Positions 47,130 through 59,484 of a stretch of DNA of 64,000 nucleotides are shown here, in pieces. The notes beneath the pieces are model-generated. The model had not been told where the DNA came from. It searched no databases and was given only the letters and a program-made list of their open reading frames with translations. The translations under genes and the position numbers were made by a program. The stretch is taken from the NCBI RefSeq assembly GCF_047511655.1, contig NC_133390.1, positions 89,287,583-89,351,582 on the forward strand, in the 5' to 3' direction. The first letter of the stretch is position 1. The number at the start of each line of letters is the position of its first letter. This DNA is from Castor canadensis (taxonomy: Eukaryota > Chordata > Mammalia > Rodentia > Castoridae).

Positions 47130-48900
47130 CCCTTTCACCCTTTGCTCTCCCTTTGCTCTTTGTGTCAATTGATTGCCTTTGGCTTTCAGCTCCATCACTT
47201 CATTTTCATGCTCTTCCTAAATATCATTCCTAGCTAAAAGTCGACAAACTTCATTCCCAAACTTTCTTGCCAGTCTATTTCCAGTTACCTTGTGCAAGAG
47301 GAGGCTCTAGTAGCTCTGTTAAGGGCTTGGAAGGTGGGAATGAGAAAAGCTTTCTAAATTTTTTATGTGCATTCAGCAGCTACAGCTGCCAGCTCTGGGC
47401 TATAGGAGAATCCAGGGCAGCTTTCAGCAGAATTGCACACTCTGCAGAACTTGTTCAACCCAAACAACAGCAGGAATGCCCATGTCACCAGCCTATGCAA
47501 ACACAGAATGCACACTGTCCAACTTTACTTTTCAATTTAGTAATAAGACAACTGTGAGATGTAAAGGCTGGTTTGAAAGAGAAACTTTTAAAGTAAGGTG
47601 GTTTTATGGAGTTAACCACTCAAAAAGACAGTGAAATTAGTTTACTAAAATGTACAAATTTGGTGCTATTTTTTCAACTGGTCAAAAATTACTTGCATTC
47701 TAACCAAAAAATATAAGTTAACATGTGATGCTTAACTTTACTAAGTGTAGACAAAGTACATTTCACTGAATTTCTTTGGGCAAATTAGTTACAGTCTTCT
47801 CATAAGACAGTGAAAAATGTGCTGCCCTACTTTTTTGCTTCATTTAAAAAATATGGGTAATAATTTTGAACAAAAATAAGAAAAAATGTCATTGTTATAC
47901 AAGTGCAGCTTCAGGACAAACCTCTACCAACCCAGAAAACAATTCAAAGAGGTAATCTGGAGCCACTGTTGCTCAGATGAACTATGGGGAGTACTGTGAA
48001 TGCTGACTGTGTGGTCAGTTGTAAGAGATAGCAAAAATGGTTGCTTTTATTATACTTGAATAACCTATTAGAACAGTTAGAATTTAGAGCCGTTTCTTCA
48101 GTCTCTGACCCATTTTCACAGTTAATTCCAGTTTTAAACCTGGTGTCTCTTAGGTTCTTCATTCTAGTTAGTCATGTGATGTCTTACAGTATCACATATT
48201 AGGTAATTAGAACAGCAAAGAAAGAATTGATGACTCATTCATTTGGTGATTTTGGTGAGTCTTCAGGAAACATAGTGTAATATCTGTGCCAGATGGAGGA
48301 GCTATAGCTAACGTTGTGCTGTGTCTGTGCCCAGGAAAGATGCCCTTCCCAGCTGACCAGCAAAGTGTTGTCATGATGCTTTATTTCTCTAGTAAAGCCT
48401 GGGTGCCAACAGGATAGCATTAGAGCACATTCTTGTTTTCCTGATAAGAGAAGAAAGGTGACTTTCTCTGTAGTTGAAAAATTCATGAAAACTCTTGGCT
48501 CACAGCATCATATTAACTCAGAAGGACTGATCAATGTGGACATGAAGACTGCATTAGTAACAAGAATCCACTCAGCTTTCTGAATTAAGTCAGAGAATGT
48601 TGGCTGTTCTCTAACAGTTTTCTTCAGGGCATTTAAAGTTGATAACACTTGGGTTTTATTCTGATTAAAACGTGATTAAACACATTTTGTCTCTTATCAT
48701 CCCCATCCCTATGTCTGAGTACTCTCAATCAGAGTGTGAGACTGTGCATGCTGTATGTACATGACCCTCACTTCCAGATTAAATCAGTCCTATTGCTAAT
48801 CAGCTATATAATTCAATGAACTCAACATTTCCAGTTGGGAGGCTTAGCATCCACCAGGCATGCCTTAATTGCTATGCACATATACTTGTTTTTAGCATTT
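47130..48900. other. Single-copy non-coding DNA, nothing recognised
   Basis: Overlapping frames at 47267-47634 on the plus strand (89-96 codons) lack motifs and a plausible start context. Nothing else is identified. Confidence 0.45.
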
Positions 48901-49197
48901 TTAAACTTTTTAATTGTGGGGTTAAATTTTTGTATATTTTAACACATTAATTGTACATGCATATAGTGTGCACTGATTGTATGGCACCACACTTTTCCAA
49001 GCTTCCTCCTCCCTACATCCTTCCCAATATCTAGTAATCACTATTCTACTTTCAAGTCGATATTTTTCAGTTTCTACATGTGACTGATTTCACTGGACAT
49101 AATGTCCTCCAGTTTCATCCATTTTGCTGCAGATAACAGAATTTCAGTTGTCTTTTTGGCTGAATAATACCATTGTGATTATTTATCACATTTTCTT

Positions 49198-49520
49198 TCT
49201 TTCTTTTTTTTTTTTTTTGGCAGTGCTGGGGACTAAACTCAGAACTCCTCACTTGCTTTTGCTAGGCAGGCACTCTACTACTTGAGTCACTGTCCCAGCC
49301 CATTTTGTGTGTCGATTATTTTATGCCTGGACTTGTCTGGACCATGATCTTCCTATTTGTACTTCCCCACATAGCTAGGATGATAGTCATGTGCCACTGT
49401 GCCCAGCCATTGGTTCAGAGTCCTGGGAACATTTTGCCTGGACTGGCCTTGAACTGTGAATCTCCTGATCACCTCCCAAGTAACTAAGATTACAGGCTTG
49501 AGCAATGGTGCCTGACCTAT
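49198..49520 (-). mobile_element. Composite B1-B1-ID SINE with 10-bp TSD
   Basis: Poly-T start (49198-49218), ID unit ('ggggactaaactcagaactc', 'gctaggcaggcactctacta'), then two B1-derived parts ('cccacatagctaggatgata'; 'ggccttgaactgtgaatctc', 'actaagattacaggcttgag'). acattttctt flanks it at 49188-49197 and 49521-49530. Same trimeric type as the copy at 17232. Confidence 0.9.
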
Positions 49521-49884
49521 ACATTTTCTTCATCCATTCATCTGTTAATAGACACCTAGGCTAATTCTATCTTACTTATTGTCAATAATACCATAATAAA
49601 AAATGAGCATCTTTTTGGTGCACTGATTTCCTGGATATATACTCAGGAGAGAGATAGCTATATTATATGGTGGTTCTGTTTTTAGTTTTTTGGGGAACAC
49701 CCTTACTATTTCCTACAAATAGTGGATAAGAGTTCCTTTTCCTCTACACTCTTGCCAGCATTTACTATTTTTTTTGTTTCTTTGATAACAGCTAATCTAA
49801 CTGGAATAAAACCATATCTCATTGTGGTTTTGATTTGCATTTCCTTGATAGCTAATGATGCTGATTATTTTTAATGTACATATT

Positions 49885-51439
49885 TTTTAAATCAATAACT
49901 AAACCTGCCCAAGCAGCCAGTTTTTTTAGTGTTGCATCACAAATATCCAGAATATAACACAGCAATGTTTTTACAGAAAGCCAGTATTTGAGCAACCTAC
50001 AATCACCATAATTATATTTTTTAAGGTAAGAGGTTTTCAGTTTCTAAATTGGTGTTGTTTACATCAAAAAGCTTTCAAAAAGTTAGTTAGAACCTTGGTT
50101 TATTTGTCAGTGGAGAGTAGAGCTGAGTCTCCACATCTTTGGAAGTGCAGCGCTCCTGCAAACACTCAAATTCCAATTCACAAGCATGAGTGGCTGGAAA
50201 GCATTTATTTATAACAAGTTACACTTAGTAAGTGAAAAATCAATCCTTATTTTTTTATTAACATGGAGGGAAAAAGACAAAACCGTTGTCAAACCACAAT
50301 ATAATCCAGAAATGACAAATCTGCTCTAAAGGTTTTGATTCTTTGTAACTACAAAAATGAACCCAACAGGTATTTTTGGGTTACTTTTCAGTTTACCCTA
50401 AATTCTGACCAAAAGACCCCAGCAAGAACTTCATTACTACCATAGACAGAATCACTTACAGGTTTACTTACAATCCTTCCTTCTCTAAGCACTAAAATGC
50501 ACTACAAGGTAAAGTAATAAAACACTGCTACAATCAGCAAAAAAAAAAAAAGTTAAATCATTTCACATAAGGCAAATGATTGCTGAAGAAATAAAGTTTA
50601 CAGATTTAGTTCTCGCATGTGGTTATCCAGTTTTCTCACTGAATATCAGATAGTGAGACTATTTCATCAAATTTTGTCTACCAGCTTTTATAGTCCTAAA
50701 TCAAATTAACTTGCTTACCATGACACACTACATTTTTCTTTGCTTTTTCAGATTAAAACTTATTCCCCAGAAGAATGCTTTAAGACTACCTATATTCCAT
50801 GGACATCTAGCATAATATAAAAAGCCACTTTGAATCTTGTTTTGGAAATAAGTGCAGTATTAAAAAAAAGCAATTCTTCTTCCCTTTGCCAACCAAACTA
50901 AACTGTATATTCTATTTTGGCTAGATGAAAGACAATCTTACTTGAAAGATACTTCACTTAAGTTAGCTAACACATGAACATTATTCCATTTGGTTAATCA
51001 TTCTAAAATAGGATTGTTTCAAAGTTTCATTAAAGCCAAGGGTTAAATTAAATCTGAATAGATTTAGGATGAGTCAATACTTATCAAAGATGATTTCTAA
51101 AAAGTAGTAAGGTTTTAAAATAATAAGCAAACTTCAAATATAATTTTAAGAAAACATACATAAAGCAAAATAAAATAGTTCATGGTTTTATTGTCCCTCC
51201 TTACTTATTACTGAAAAAAGTTTGTAATATTTATAAAGTGAAAGTTAGGTTAGCTGTCTCCTATCCTAATTTAAAACAAAAAAGTAAAAGGCCCATTTCT
51301 TTGGACACCTGCATTTGACATTAAATAGTGCCTTGTGCAACATCCAAACACAACCCTGAAATGAACCACGGAGACAGCAGTGCTGCAGGACAGTAGTGTC
51401 CATTCCCTGTGCTTTGCTATCAGTACATGCCACATGTTT
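49885..51439 (-). pseudogene. Retrocopy-like 1.55-kb insert of unidentified transcript, probably 3'UTR
   Basis: L1 sequence breaks at 49884 and resumes at 51440, with an 11-bp repeat atgtacatatt at 49874-49884 and 51440-51450. The insert is not L1, SINE or LTR. Read on the minus strand it ends in a short A run just before the left TSD copy, as expected for L1-mediated reverse transcription of a cellular RNA. It contains AU-rich, UTR-like sequence with multiple stops in all frames and no recognisable protein. I could not identify the parent gene. Confidence 0.6.
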
Positions 51440-52891
51440 ATGTACATATTGACCATTTGGTTTTTCTTCTTTTGAGATGTGTCTATTCAGGTCACTTGCC
51501 CATTTTTTTGGTTGGATTGTTTCTCATTTTAAGGAATTTTTCGAATATGCACTCTATCATATGAATAATAGGCAAATATTTTCTCCCATTCTGTAGATTT
51601 TCTCTGCTTTGTTGATTGTTTCTTTTGCTGCACAGAAGCTTTTAATTTGATATAATTCTATTTGGCAATTCTTGCTTTTGTTTTCTGCACTTTTGGGATC
51701 TTAACCAGAAAAATCATCACTTCTATCAGTCTTTTAAATTGTTTCCCATGTTTTATTCTAGTAGTTTCATTGTTTTAGGTCTTGCATTTAGGTCTTTGAT
51801 CTATTTTTTGTTGACTTTTATTCAAAGAACAGAGTCAGGTTTCAATCTTCTGCATGTGGATATCCAGTTTTCCCAGCACAATCTGTTGAAGAAGCTGTCT
51901 TTTCTTTAATGGTATACTTTAGGCACCTTTGTCAAGAATCAGTTGGCTGTGTTGGAGTTTCTATCCATTCCGTTGGTTTGTGTGTCTATACCATGTGATT
52001 TTTACTTTTTATAGCTCTATAGTGTATCTTGAAATAAGGAACAGTGATGCCACCAGCTTTATTCTGTTTGCTCATGATGGTTTTGGATATTTGGGATTTT
52101 TTTTTCATGCTTCCATATGAATTTTCTAGTTTTCTCTAGTTCTTTGAATAATTTATAGATTTCACTGATTTTGTAAATTGTTTTGGGTACCATGAACATT
52201 TTCAGTCTTGCTTCCTCCAACTCAACAATGTGAAAGACATTTCTGTTCTTTACTGTCTTCTACAATTTCTTTCATCAACATTTCGAAGGTTCTATCACTT
52301 TCTTGGTAAAGTTTATACCTATGTAGTTTTTTTTTTTAACTAATGTGAATGAGATTGCCTTTGTGGTTTCTTGCATACTAATGTTGATTTTGTATTCTGT
52401 TGCTTTGCCAAATTTGCTTATCCACTCTAGTTGTCTTTAGGTAATTTAGGTTTATGGGGAATAATTTGTTTTCCTCCCTTCCTATTTACATACCTTTTAT
52501 TTGTATTCTCATGCCTAATTTTCTGGGTAAAATTCCTAGTACTGTATTAAATCTGAGCAGTAAGAATAGATACCTTTGTCATGTATCTGATCTTATAGGA
52601 AATGCTTATAGTTTTTCTCTATTCAGTATGATGATGGACATGTGTGTGTCATATATAACATTTATTATGCTGAATCATTATGTGTCTATACCTAATTTTT
52701 TTCAGGGCTTTTATCATGAAGGGCTGAATTTTATCAAATTGTTTTTCTGCATCTAGTAAGATACTCATACGATCTCTAGTCTTCATTTTGTTCACATGAT
52801 ATATTATGATCACTGACTTCTGTATGTTGAACCATCCTTTCATCCCTGAAATGAAACCAACTTGGTCATGGTGTATGGTCTTTTTTTATAT

Positions 52892-55557
52892 ACTTTATTT
52901 TTAATATTGTTGTATTGGGAGTACACTGTGACATATACAAGAATTTCTTATAATTTATCATAGTTGAATTCACCCTCTCCATCATTCTCCTTTATCCTCA
53001 ATCCCCCCATTCCTGGAACACTTTCTACAAGTCTCATTTTTACATTTACATACATGTGTACAGAATATTTCCAGTGTTTGCACCCTCCAACTCCCTTTCC
53101 TAATGTCTTCCTCTCCTCCCATGGTAACCACTCCTCATACAGGACCTGTTTTGCCTTTTTTTTCTCTGTTATTGCAGGGGGAAAAATGGCATTTTTGCTT
53201 AAGATAGCTATACAGGGAGTTTCCTTGTGACATTTCCATGTATATATGTAGTGTAACCCAAATTGGTTCATCCCCTCAATTTTCCCCCTTCTACCTTAGC
53301 CCACTTTTATGGTGATTTCAATACATTTAAAAATTCTATATCCATTCTTATATAGGAAGTATATCAGTCATAGTCACCTTCTTAACTTCCTTCTTTTATG
53401 CTCCCTCTCTCATATGTGACCTCCCCTTACAGTAATTTGTTTTTCATAATATTGCTTATATTCTATTGGGTCTATATTCCACATATGAGAGAAAACATGT
53501 GGCCTTTGCCCTTCTGAACCTGGCTAAGTTCTCCAATTTCATCCATTTTCCCACAAAAGACAAAATTTCATTCTTCCTTTTGTCTGAATAAAATTCCATT
53601 GTGTATAGATACCACATTTTCTTAATCTATTCGTCAGTGGTGGGGCATCTTGGCTGTTTCCATAACTTGGCTATTGTGAATAGTAGCACAATAAACATGG
53701 GTGTGCAGGTGCCTTTGTTGTAACCTGACTTACATTCCTTTGGGTATATCCCTAAAAGTGAAACTGCTAGATCATATGATAGTTCTATTTTTAGTTTTTT
53801 GAGGAATCTCTATACTGTTTTCCAAAGTTGTTGTACTAATTTACATTTCTACCAGAAGTGTATGAGGGTTCATTTTCTCCTGCATCTTCACCAACATTTG
53901 TTGTTGTTTGTGTTCTTGATGGTAGCCATTCTAACAGGAGTGAGGTAGAATCTTAACATAGTGTTGATTTGCATTTCCTTTATGGCCAGAGATGATGAGC
54001 ATTTCTTCATGTGTTCTTTAGCCATATAGGCTTCTTCCTTTGAAAAAGTTCTATTCAATTCATTTGCCCATTTCTTCACTGGATCATTGATTTTTTGGGG
54101 AGTTTAGTTTTTTGAGTTCCCTGTATATTCTGGTTATTAATAACTTGTCAGAGGTATAGCTGGAAAAGATTTTCTCCTATTCTTTGGGCAGCCTCTTCAA
54201 TTTAATGACCATTTCGTTTGTTGCGCCGAAGCTTTTTAATTTCATGTAGTCCCATTTGTTAACCATTTTTCTTAGTTGCTGTGCCTTTTGAGTTCTATTT
54301 AGGATGTCATTGCCTATGCCTATTAATTCTAATGTGTACCCTGCTCTTTCCTGCACTAGCTTCAAAGTTTCCTGTCTTATGTTAAAATCCTTAATCCACT
54401 TTGAGTGAATACTTACACAGGGTGAAAGATACAGATCTAGTTTCAGTTTTTCCAGCAACATTTGTTGAAAAGGCTGTCTTTTCTCCACGGTATGTTCTGG
54501 GCACCTTTGTCAAAAATTGACTTGTCATAGTTATGTGGATTCATGTCTGGGTCTTCTATTCTATTCCACTGGTCTTCATGTCTGTTTTTGTGCCAGTACC
54601 ATGCTTATTGCTATGTCTCTGTAATATAGTTTGAAGTCAGGTGTTGTGATACCATTGTTTCTCATTTTGCTCAGTATTGCATTGGCTTTTTGCAGTTTTG
54701 TGTGCTTTCAATCAATCTCTATGATGAATGTCATTAGAATTTTGATGGGGATTGTACAGAACATGTAGATTGCTTTTGGTAATATAGCCATTTTCACAAT
54801 ATTGATTCTGCTAATCCATGAGCATAGGAGATCTTTCCATCTTATGTAGTCTTCTTTGATTTCTTTGTTCAGTCATTTATAGTTTTCATTATAGAGGTCT
54901 TTCACTTCCTTTGTTAAGTTTATGCCTAGGTGTTTCATTTTTCTTGAGGATATTGTGAATGGGATTGTTTTCTTATATCCTTTACTAGCCTGTTTATTGT
55001 TGATATATATAAAGGCTACTAATTTTTGTACATGATTCTATATCCTGCTATTTGCTGAAGGTGTTTATGATGTCTAAGAATTTTTTGGTGGAGTTTTGGA
55101 GTCTTTTAGGTATAAGATCATGTCATCTGCAAATAGGAATAGTTTAACTTCTTCATTTCTTATTTGAAATCCTTTTATTTCTTCTTCCTGTCTTATTTCT
55201 CTGGCTAGAAATTCTAAGACCATGTTGAATAAGAATAAAGATAACGGGCACCCTTGTCTTGTTCCTGGCTTTAGAGGAAATTATTTCAGTTTTTCTCATT
55301 TAGCATAATGTTGGCTATGGGTTTGTTGTATATACCCTTCATTATGTTGAGGTACATTCCTTCTATTCCTACTTTCATCAGAGCTTTTATTAGGAAAGGA
55401 TGCTGAATTTTGTTAAAGGCTTTTCTTGTGTTTATTGAGATGATCATGTGGTCTTTGTCTTTTCTTCTGTTAATGTGCTGTATTATATTTAATGATTTGC
55501 ATATGTCAGACTATCCCTGCATCCCTGGGATGAAACCAACTTGGTCACTGTGACTGA
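52892..55557 (-). mobile_element. Younger L1 LINE, 5'-truncated, inserted in an older L1
   Basis: 3'UTR at 52892-53500 matches the reversed 3'UTR at 42830-43255 ('tgttgtattgggagtacact', 'tagttgaattcaccctctcc'). ORF2 C-terminal and RT sequence follow up to 55557. TSD is tcttttttatat: 52879-52891 (one extra T) and 55558-55569. Frames such as 54177-54488 and 53888-54079 on the minus strand are ORF2 pieces. Its 5' end coincides with the homologous position of the host element (see findings). Confidence 0.85.
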
Positions 55558-56718
55558 TCTTTTTTATATGCTGTTGAAATCAATATGCTACTATTTTGTT
55601 GAAGATTTTTGCATCAATATTCATCATGGATATTAGTCCATAATTTTGTGGGGCTTTTTTTTTGCTGTTGTTGTTGTGTCTTCATTAGGTTTTGATCACA
55701 AGGATAATGTTATTTTCATAGAATGAGTTTGGAAGGATTCCCTGCTTTTTAGTTCTATGGAATAGTTTGAGAAGAATTGGTATTAGATCTCTAAAAGAGC
55801 TAAAATTTGAGAATGAGGTCATGTGTCTTAGGTTGGATGGTAAGTTTTTTTTATTATTACAGATTCAATGTCATTACTTTTTATTGGTCTTTTCAGGTTT
55901 CTTATGTTATTTTCATTCAATTTTTCTAAGCTACACTTATCCAGAAATTTGATCACTTGTAGATTTTTTGATTTGTTTCCATAAAGGTTTTCAAATAATC
56001 CCTAATTTTCCTTTTCATTTCTATGGCATCATTTCTAATATCTCTATTTTAGCTCCAGGCTTATTTATTCTTGTCCTCTCTCTTCTATTTTTTTTAGTTA
56101 GTCTAGCTAAGGTTTGTCAATTTTGTTTATCAAAGAATCAATTCTTTTGTTTTATTGATCTTTTATATTTTTTTCATTTCATTCATTTATTCCTGCTCTG
56201 ATTTTTAGCATTTTTTCTTCTACTAATTTTGAGGTTTGTTTATCCTTGCTTTTCTAAATCCTTGATGAGCATTGTCAGGTCGTTTACATAAAATCTTTAA
56301 TTTTTTTTTAATGTAGATACTCATTGTTACAAACTTTCCTCTACTGCTTTTGCTGCATTTCAAAGGTTTTGGTGTTTTGTTTTTGTTTTTATTTGTTTCA
56401 AAGAAGTTTTTAATTTTCCTTCTGATTTCTTCAATGATTCTTCTTTTAAAAGTACGTGTTCAGTCTCAATGTGTGTATAATTCCTAACATTTTCATTGTA
56501 TCATTCCATTGTGTTCAGACAAGATACAGAACAGTATTTTGATTTTTTTATTTAGTGAAGAATTGTTTTATGGCCTAATAAATAGTTTTTTCTAGAAAAA
56601 AATCCATATGCTGATGAAAAGAATGTGTGTTCTGTAGCTGTTAAATAAAATGATCTACAATGCCTATTTAGTTCATTTGATCTATAGTGTAGTTTAATAC
56701 TAATGTAATTTACTAATT

Positions 56719-56752
56719 CTCTCTCTCTCTCTCTCTTTTTTTGGGGGGGGTC
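56719..56752. repeat. (CT)n followed by T7 and G8 runs
   Basis: A dinucleotide expansion inside the host L1 with an abrupt homopolymer end; it may also be prone to sequencing or assembly error. Confidence 0.85.
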
Positions 56753-56965
56753 TGGATGATTTTTCTGCAGTATTGATACCTCCCACTAACACTGTATTGG
56801 AACCCTTCTTTCCCTTTAGATCTAATAGTGCTTGTTTTATAAAATTGGATGCATATACATTTATAATCACTATATCACATTGTTAAATTGATCCCTTGAT
56901 ATAGTGACCTTCTTTGTCTCTTCTTACAGTTTTGCATTAAAGTCTCTTTTGTCAAATATAGGTAT

Positions 56966-57432
56966 AGTAGACCTTTAGTAGTCACAGGTATATGGTTCCA
57001 AAGAGTCTGCCATTGAGAAAAACCATGAATACTCAGGACATATAGAGCTCAGTACTATACTGCAGATGCTTGATTCATCTTTCTTAAAATACTTTCCAAC
57101 TTTTGCTAAACAGATGCCATCTATCAACAGATTAAAAATGTTTACTTTGCCATTTAAATTAAGCACAGTGACTTTTACCATGCTTTGGGGGCACCATTTG
57201 CTTTTGGGGAAGTTTACTTTCACAAAATCAAGTGCAGAAAAATATTCACAGCTCACACAATGATTTAAATACAACTGTGGATAATGTAGGACTGACTGAG
57301 AGCTCCTTTGCATCAATTGATCAACATAACATATACACAGAAATTTTAAATTTCTTTTGATTTTTTAAAATTATTTTTTGACTGCTTGGTCAAAACTGTG
57401 TAATAAATCCACAAATAATGTGGGCTTACTGT
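56966..57432 (-). mobile_element. Tigger/pogo-type DNA transposon fragment
   Basis: Interrupts L1 sequence between 'caaatataggtatag' and 'tgtagttactcctactcact'. The minus-strand frame 56975-57316 resembles the N-terminal DNA-binding region of pogo-family transposases: after SKWCPQSM comes VLNLNGKVNIFNLLIDG, then LAKVGKYFKKDESSICSI, which fits the HTH pattern '..LxEKxxILxLLxxGxSxxxVGxxFGKNESSIxxI'. The right end, reversed, begins cagtaagcc as a terminal repeat would. The catalytic DDE domain is absent. Confidence 0.75.
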
Positions 57433-57772
57433 GTAGTTACTCCTACTCACTTTAGGTTTCCATTTGTTTGAAATATCATTTTCCATTGTTTCACATTCAG
57501 TCTGTTTGTGTCTTTATCTGTGAAGTGACTTTCTTTTAGGTAGCATATTGTTGGATCATGATTTTTATTCATTTGGCAAGTCTCTTTTAATTGGAGAATA
57601 TAGTCCATTTATATTCAAGGTTATTGTTGAAAGGTAAGGATTTATTTCTGTAATTTATTGATTTTCTTCTAGTTGTTTTGAACATTCTTTGTTCTTTTCT
57701 TCCTCTCTTGCTCATCTTTGTGGTTTGATGGTTTACTATATTGATAATGTTAGGTTCCTTTCTATCTTTTCT

Positions 57773-58049
57773 TTTTTTTTTTTTTTTTTTTGGTCTAAAC
57801 TTGGAGTCTTGCATTAGCAAGATCTACCACTTGAGTCATGCCTCATGCTATTTTTCCTTTATTTTTTGGATAGGGTCTCATGTTTTTGCTTGGAGTTTGC
57901 CTCAGACTGTGGTCATCCTCCCACACAGCTGGGATTACAGGAGCACACCATCATGCCTGGTTTTTTGCCCAGATTGACACTGAACCATGATCCTCTTGAT
58001 CTCTGCTTCTTGAGTAACCGGGATTACAGATGGTACTGCCATGCTGGCC
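57773..58049 (-). mobile_element. Composite B1-B1-ID SINE with TSD
   Basis: Poly-T start, shortened ID unit ('gcattagcaagatctaccac', 'ttgagtcatgcc'), B1 part ('gatagggtctcatgtttttg', 'agctgggattacaggagcac'), second B1 part ('ctcttgatctctgcttcttg', 'gggattacagatggtac'). Imperfect TSD cctttctatcttttct (57757-57772) / ccttttctatttttct (58050-58065). Confidence 0.85.
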
Positions 58050-59484
58050 CCTTTTCTATTTTTCTGATATGTAGTTACTCTTCTAGTTGGATTTATACTT
58101 TCACATGCTATCATGATGGTAGCTATCTTTCACTTCTGGATGTAGGACTCTCTTCAGCATCTTTTATAAGCCTGGTCTGACGGTTACAAATTGCCTCAGT
58201 GTTTGCTTAACTTGGGTCTTTATTTCTCCTTCAATTCCAAGGGATAGCCTTGCTGGGTGTAGTAATCTTGGTTGACAATTATTTTCTCTTGGGACTAATA
58301 ATATGTTATTCCAAGGCCCTTCTGCCCTGTAGGAATTTTGTTAATTAAAAAAAAAATCTGCTGCTAATATAATGAGGTTGACCTTCATTTTGGCTCAGTT
58401 CTTTTCTCTTGCAGATTTTTAAAATTCTTTCTTTACCCTGTATTTTTGGCAATTTGACAAATGGTATATGGTAATCAGGAACTCTTCTGGTCATGTTTAT
58501 TTGGGCTCCTATAAGCTTCTTGTGCATGAACATCTGTGTCTTTCCCCAAATCAGGGAAGTTTTCTGTTATTACTTCATTGAATAGCTATTCTAAACCTAT
58601 AATCTTTTACTCCCCACCTTTGAGTACTCCAAATAGGTGAATGCTTGCTCATTTAATGGTGCCCCAAAGATCTTGAGTGTTTTCTTTGTTTTTGTCTGAG
58701 TGGGATATTTCCAAAGACCTATCTTTAAGTTCAGACATTTTTTTCTTCCACTTGATCTAGTCTGTTGTTAAGGTTTTCAACTGAGTTTTTTATTTGACTT
58801 ATTGATCTCTTCATTTCCAAGACTTCTGTTCATTTCTTTCAAAATTCCCATGTCTTTTCTGCATATCTCATTCATGTCCTACATTGTCTTCCTAATTTCA
58901 TTTAACTGTTTACTTGTATTCTGTTGGATAGCAATAAGCTTTTTGTAATCATTCTTTTGAGTTCTTTATTGGACATTTTATCCATTTCAATTTCTTTAAA
59001 ATCTGTTGCTAGAGAATTATGATCTTTTGGAGATGTATTATCTTCAGGTTTTTTTTTTTTTTATTTCTTGTGTTCCCATGTTGAGAATTATGCTTCTGGT
59101 GGTTCGGATGTCTCTATCAATTTTATGGAGTGACTTTCTTAGGAAGTAACTTCATCATAAAGGTATTTCTTGGGGTATCAGTTTGTTATACAATATCGGA
59201 TTTGATCATCTCTAGAAACCATGATGTAGCTTCCTTTTAGCTACTTTGACTTTTATTAATAGGTTTTGGCACAGTGCATGTCATTCTGGAATCAGAAAGA
59301 CTTACTGTCTCTAAAGATCACACCAGAGTGAGGACACTCTAGCAGGTCAGGCAAATGTAGTATAGACAGAAAAAAGCAGGGTGCTTACTCTTTGGCTACT
59401 AGAATGGGAGTGGTGGTCTATCAAGTGATGGAAGTTTCCTCAGGCACTGTTAATTTGGGTTGTGTTATTAGCAAGGGCCCCTGG

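Larger units (their letters stand above)
48905..59480 (-). mobile_element. Old near full-length L1 LINE hosting five later insertions
   Basis: Host segments are 48905-49197, 49521-49884, 51440-52891, 55558-56965, 57433-57772 and 58050-59480. Read on the minus strand they give an L1MA/MB-like 3'UTR, ORF2 (e.g. 'acaagattgccaa'-type late ORF2 at 51470-51940, RT at 52640-52880 and 55570-55800, endonuclease at 56500-57750) and ORF1-region sequence at 58060-59100. Host sequence rejoins in register across every insert. Host length without inserts is about 5.3 kb, close to a complete L1. The 5' limit is uncertain and may extend to ~59830. Confidence 0.85.

Noticed and set aside
47267..47634. Two overlapping plus-strand frames, 96 and 89 codons, Cys/Ser/Gln-rich
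   Set aside because: No conserved motif and no promoter or splice evidence; treated as chance.
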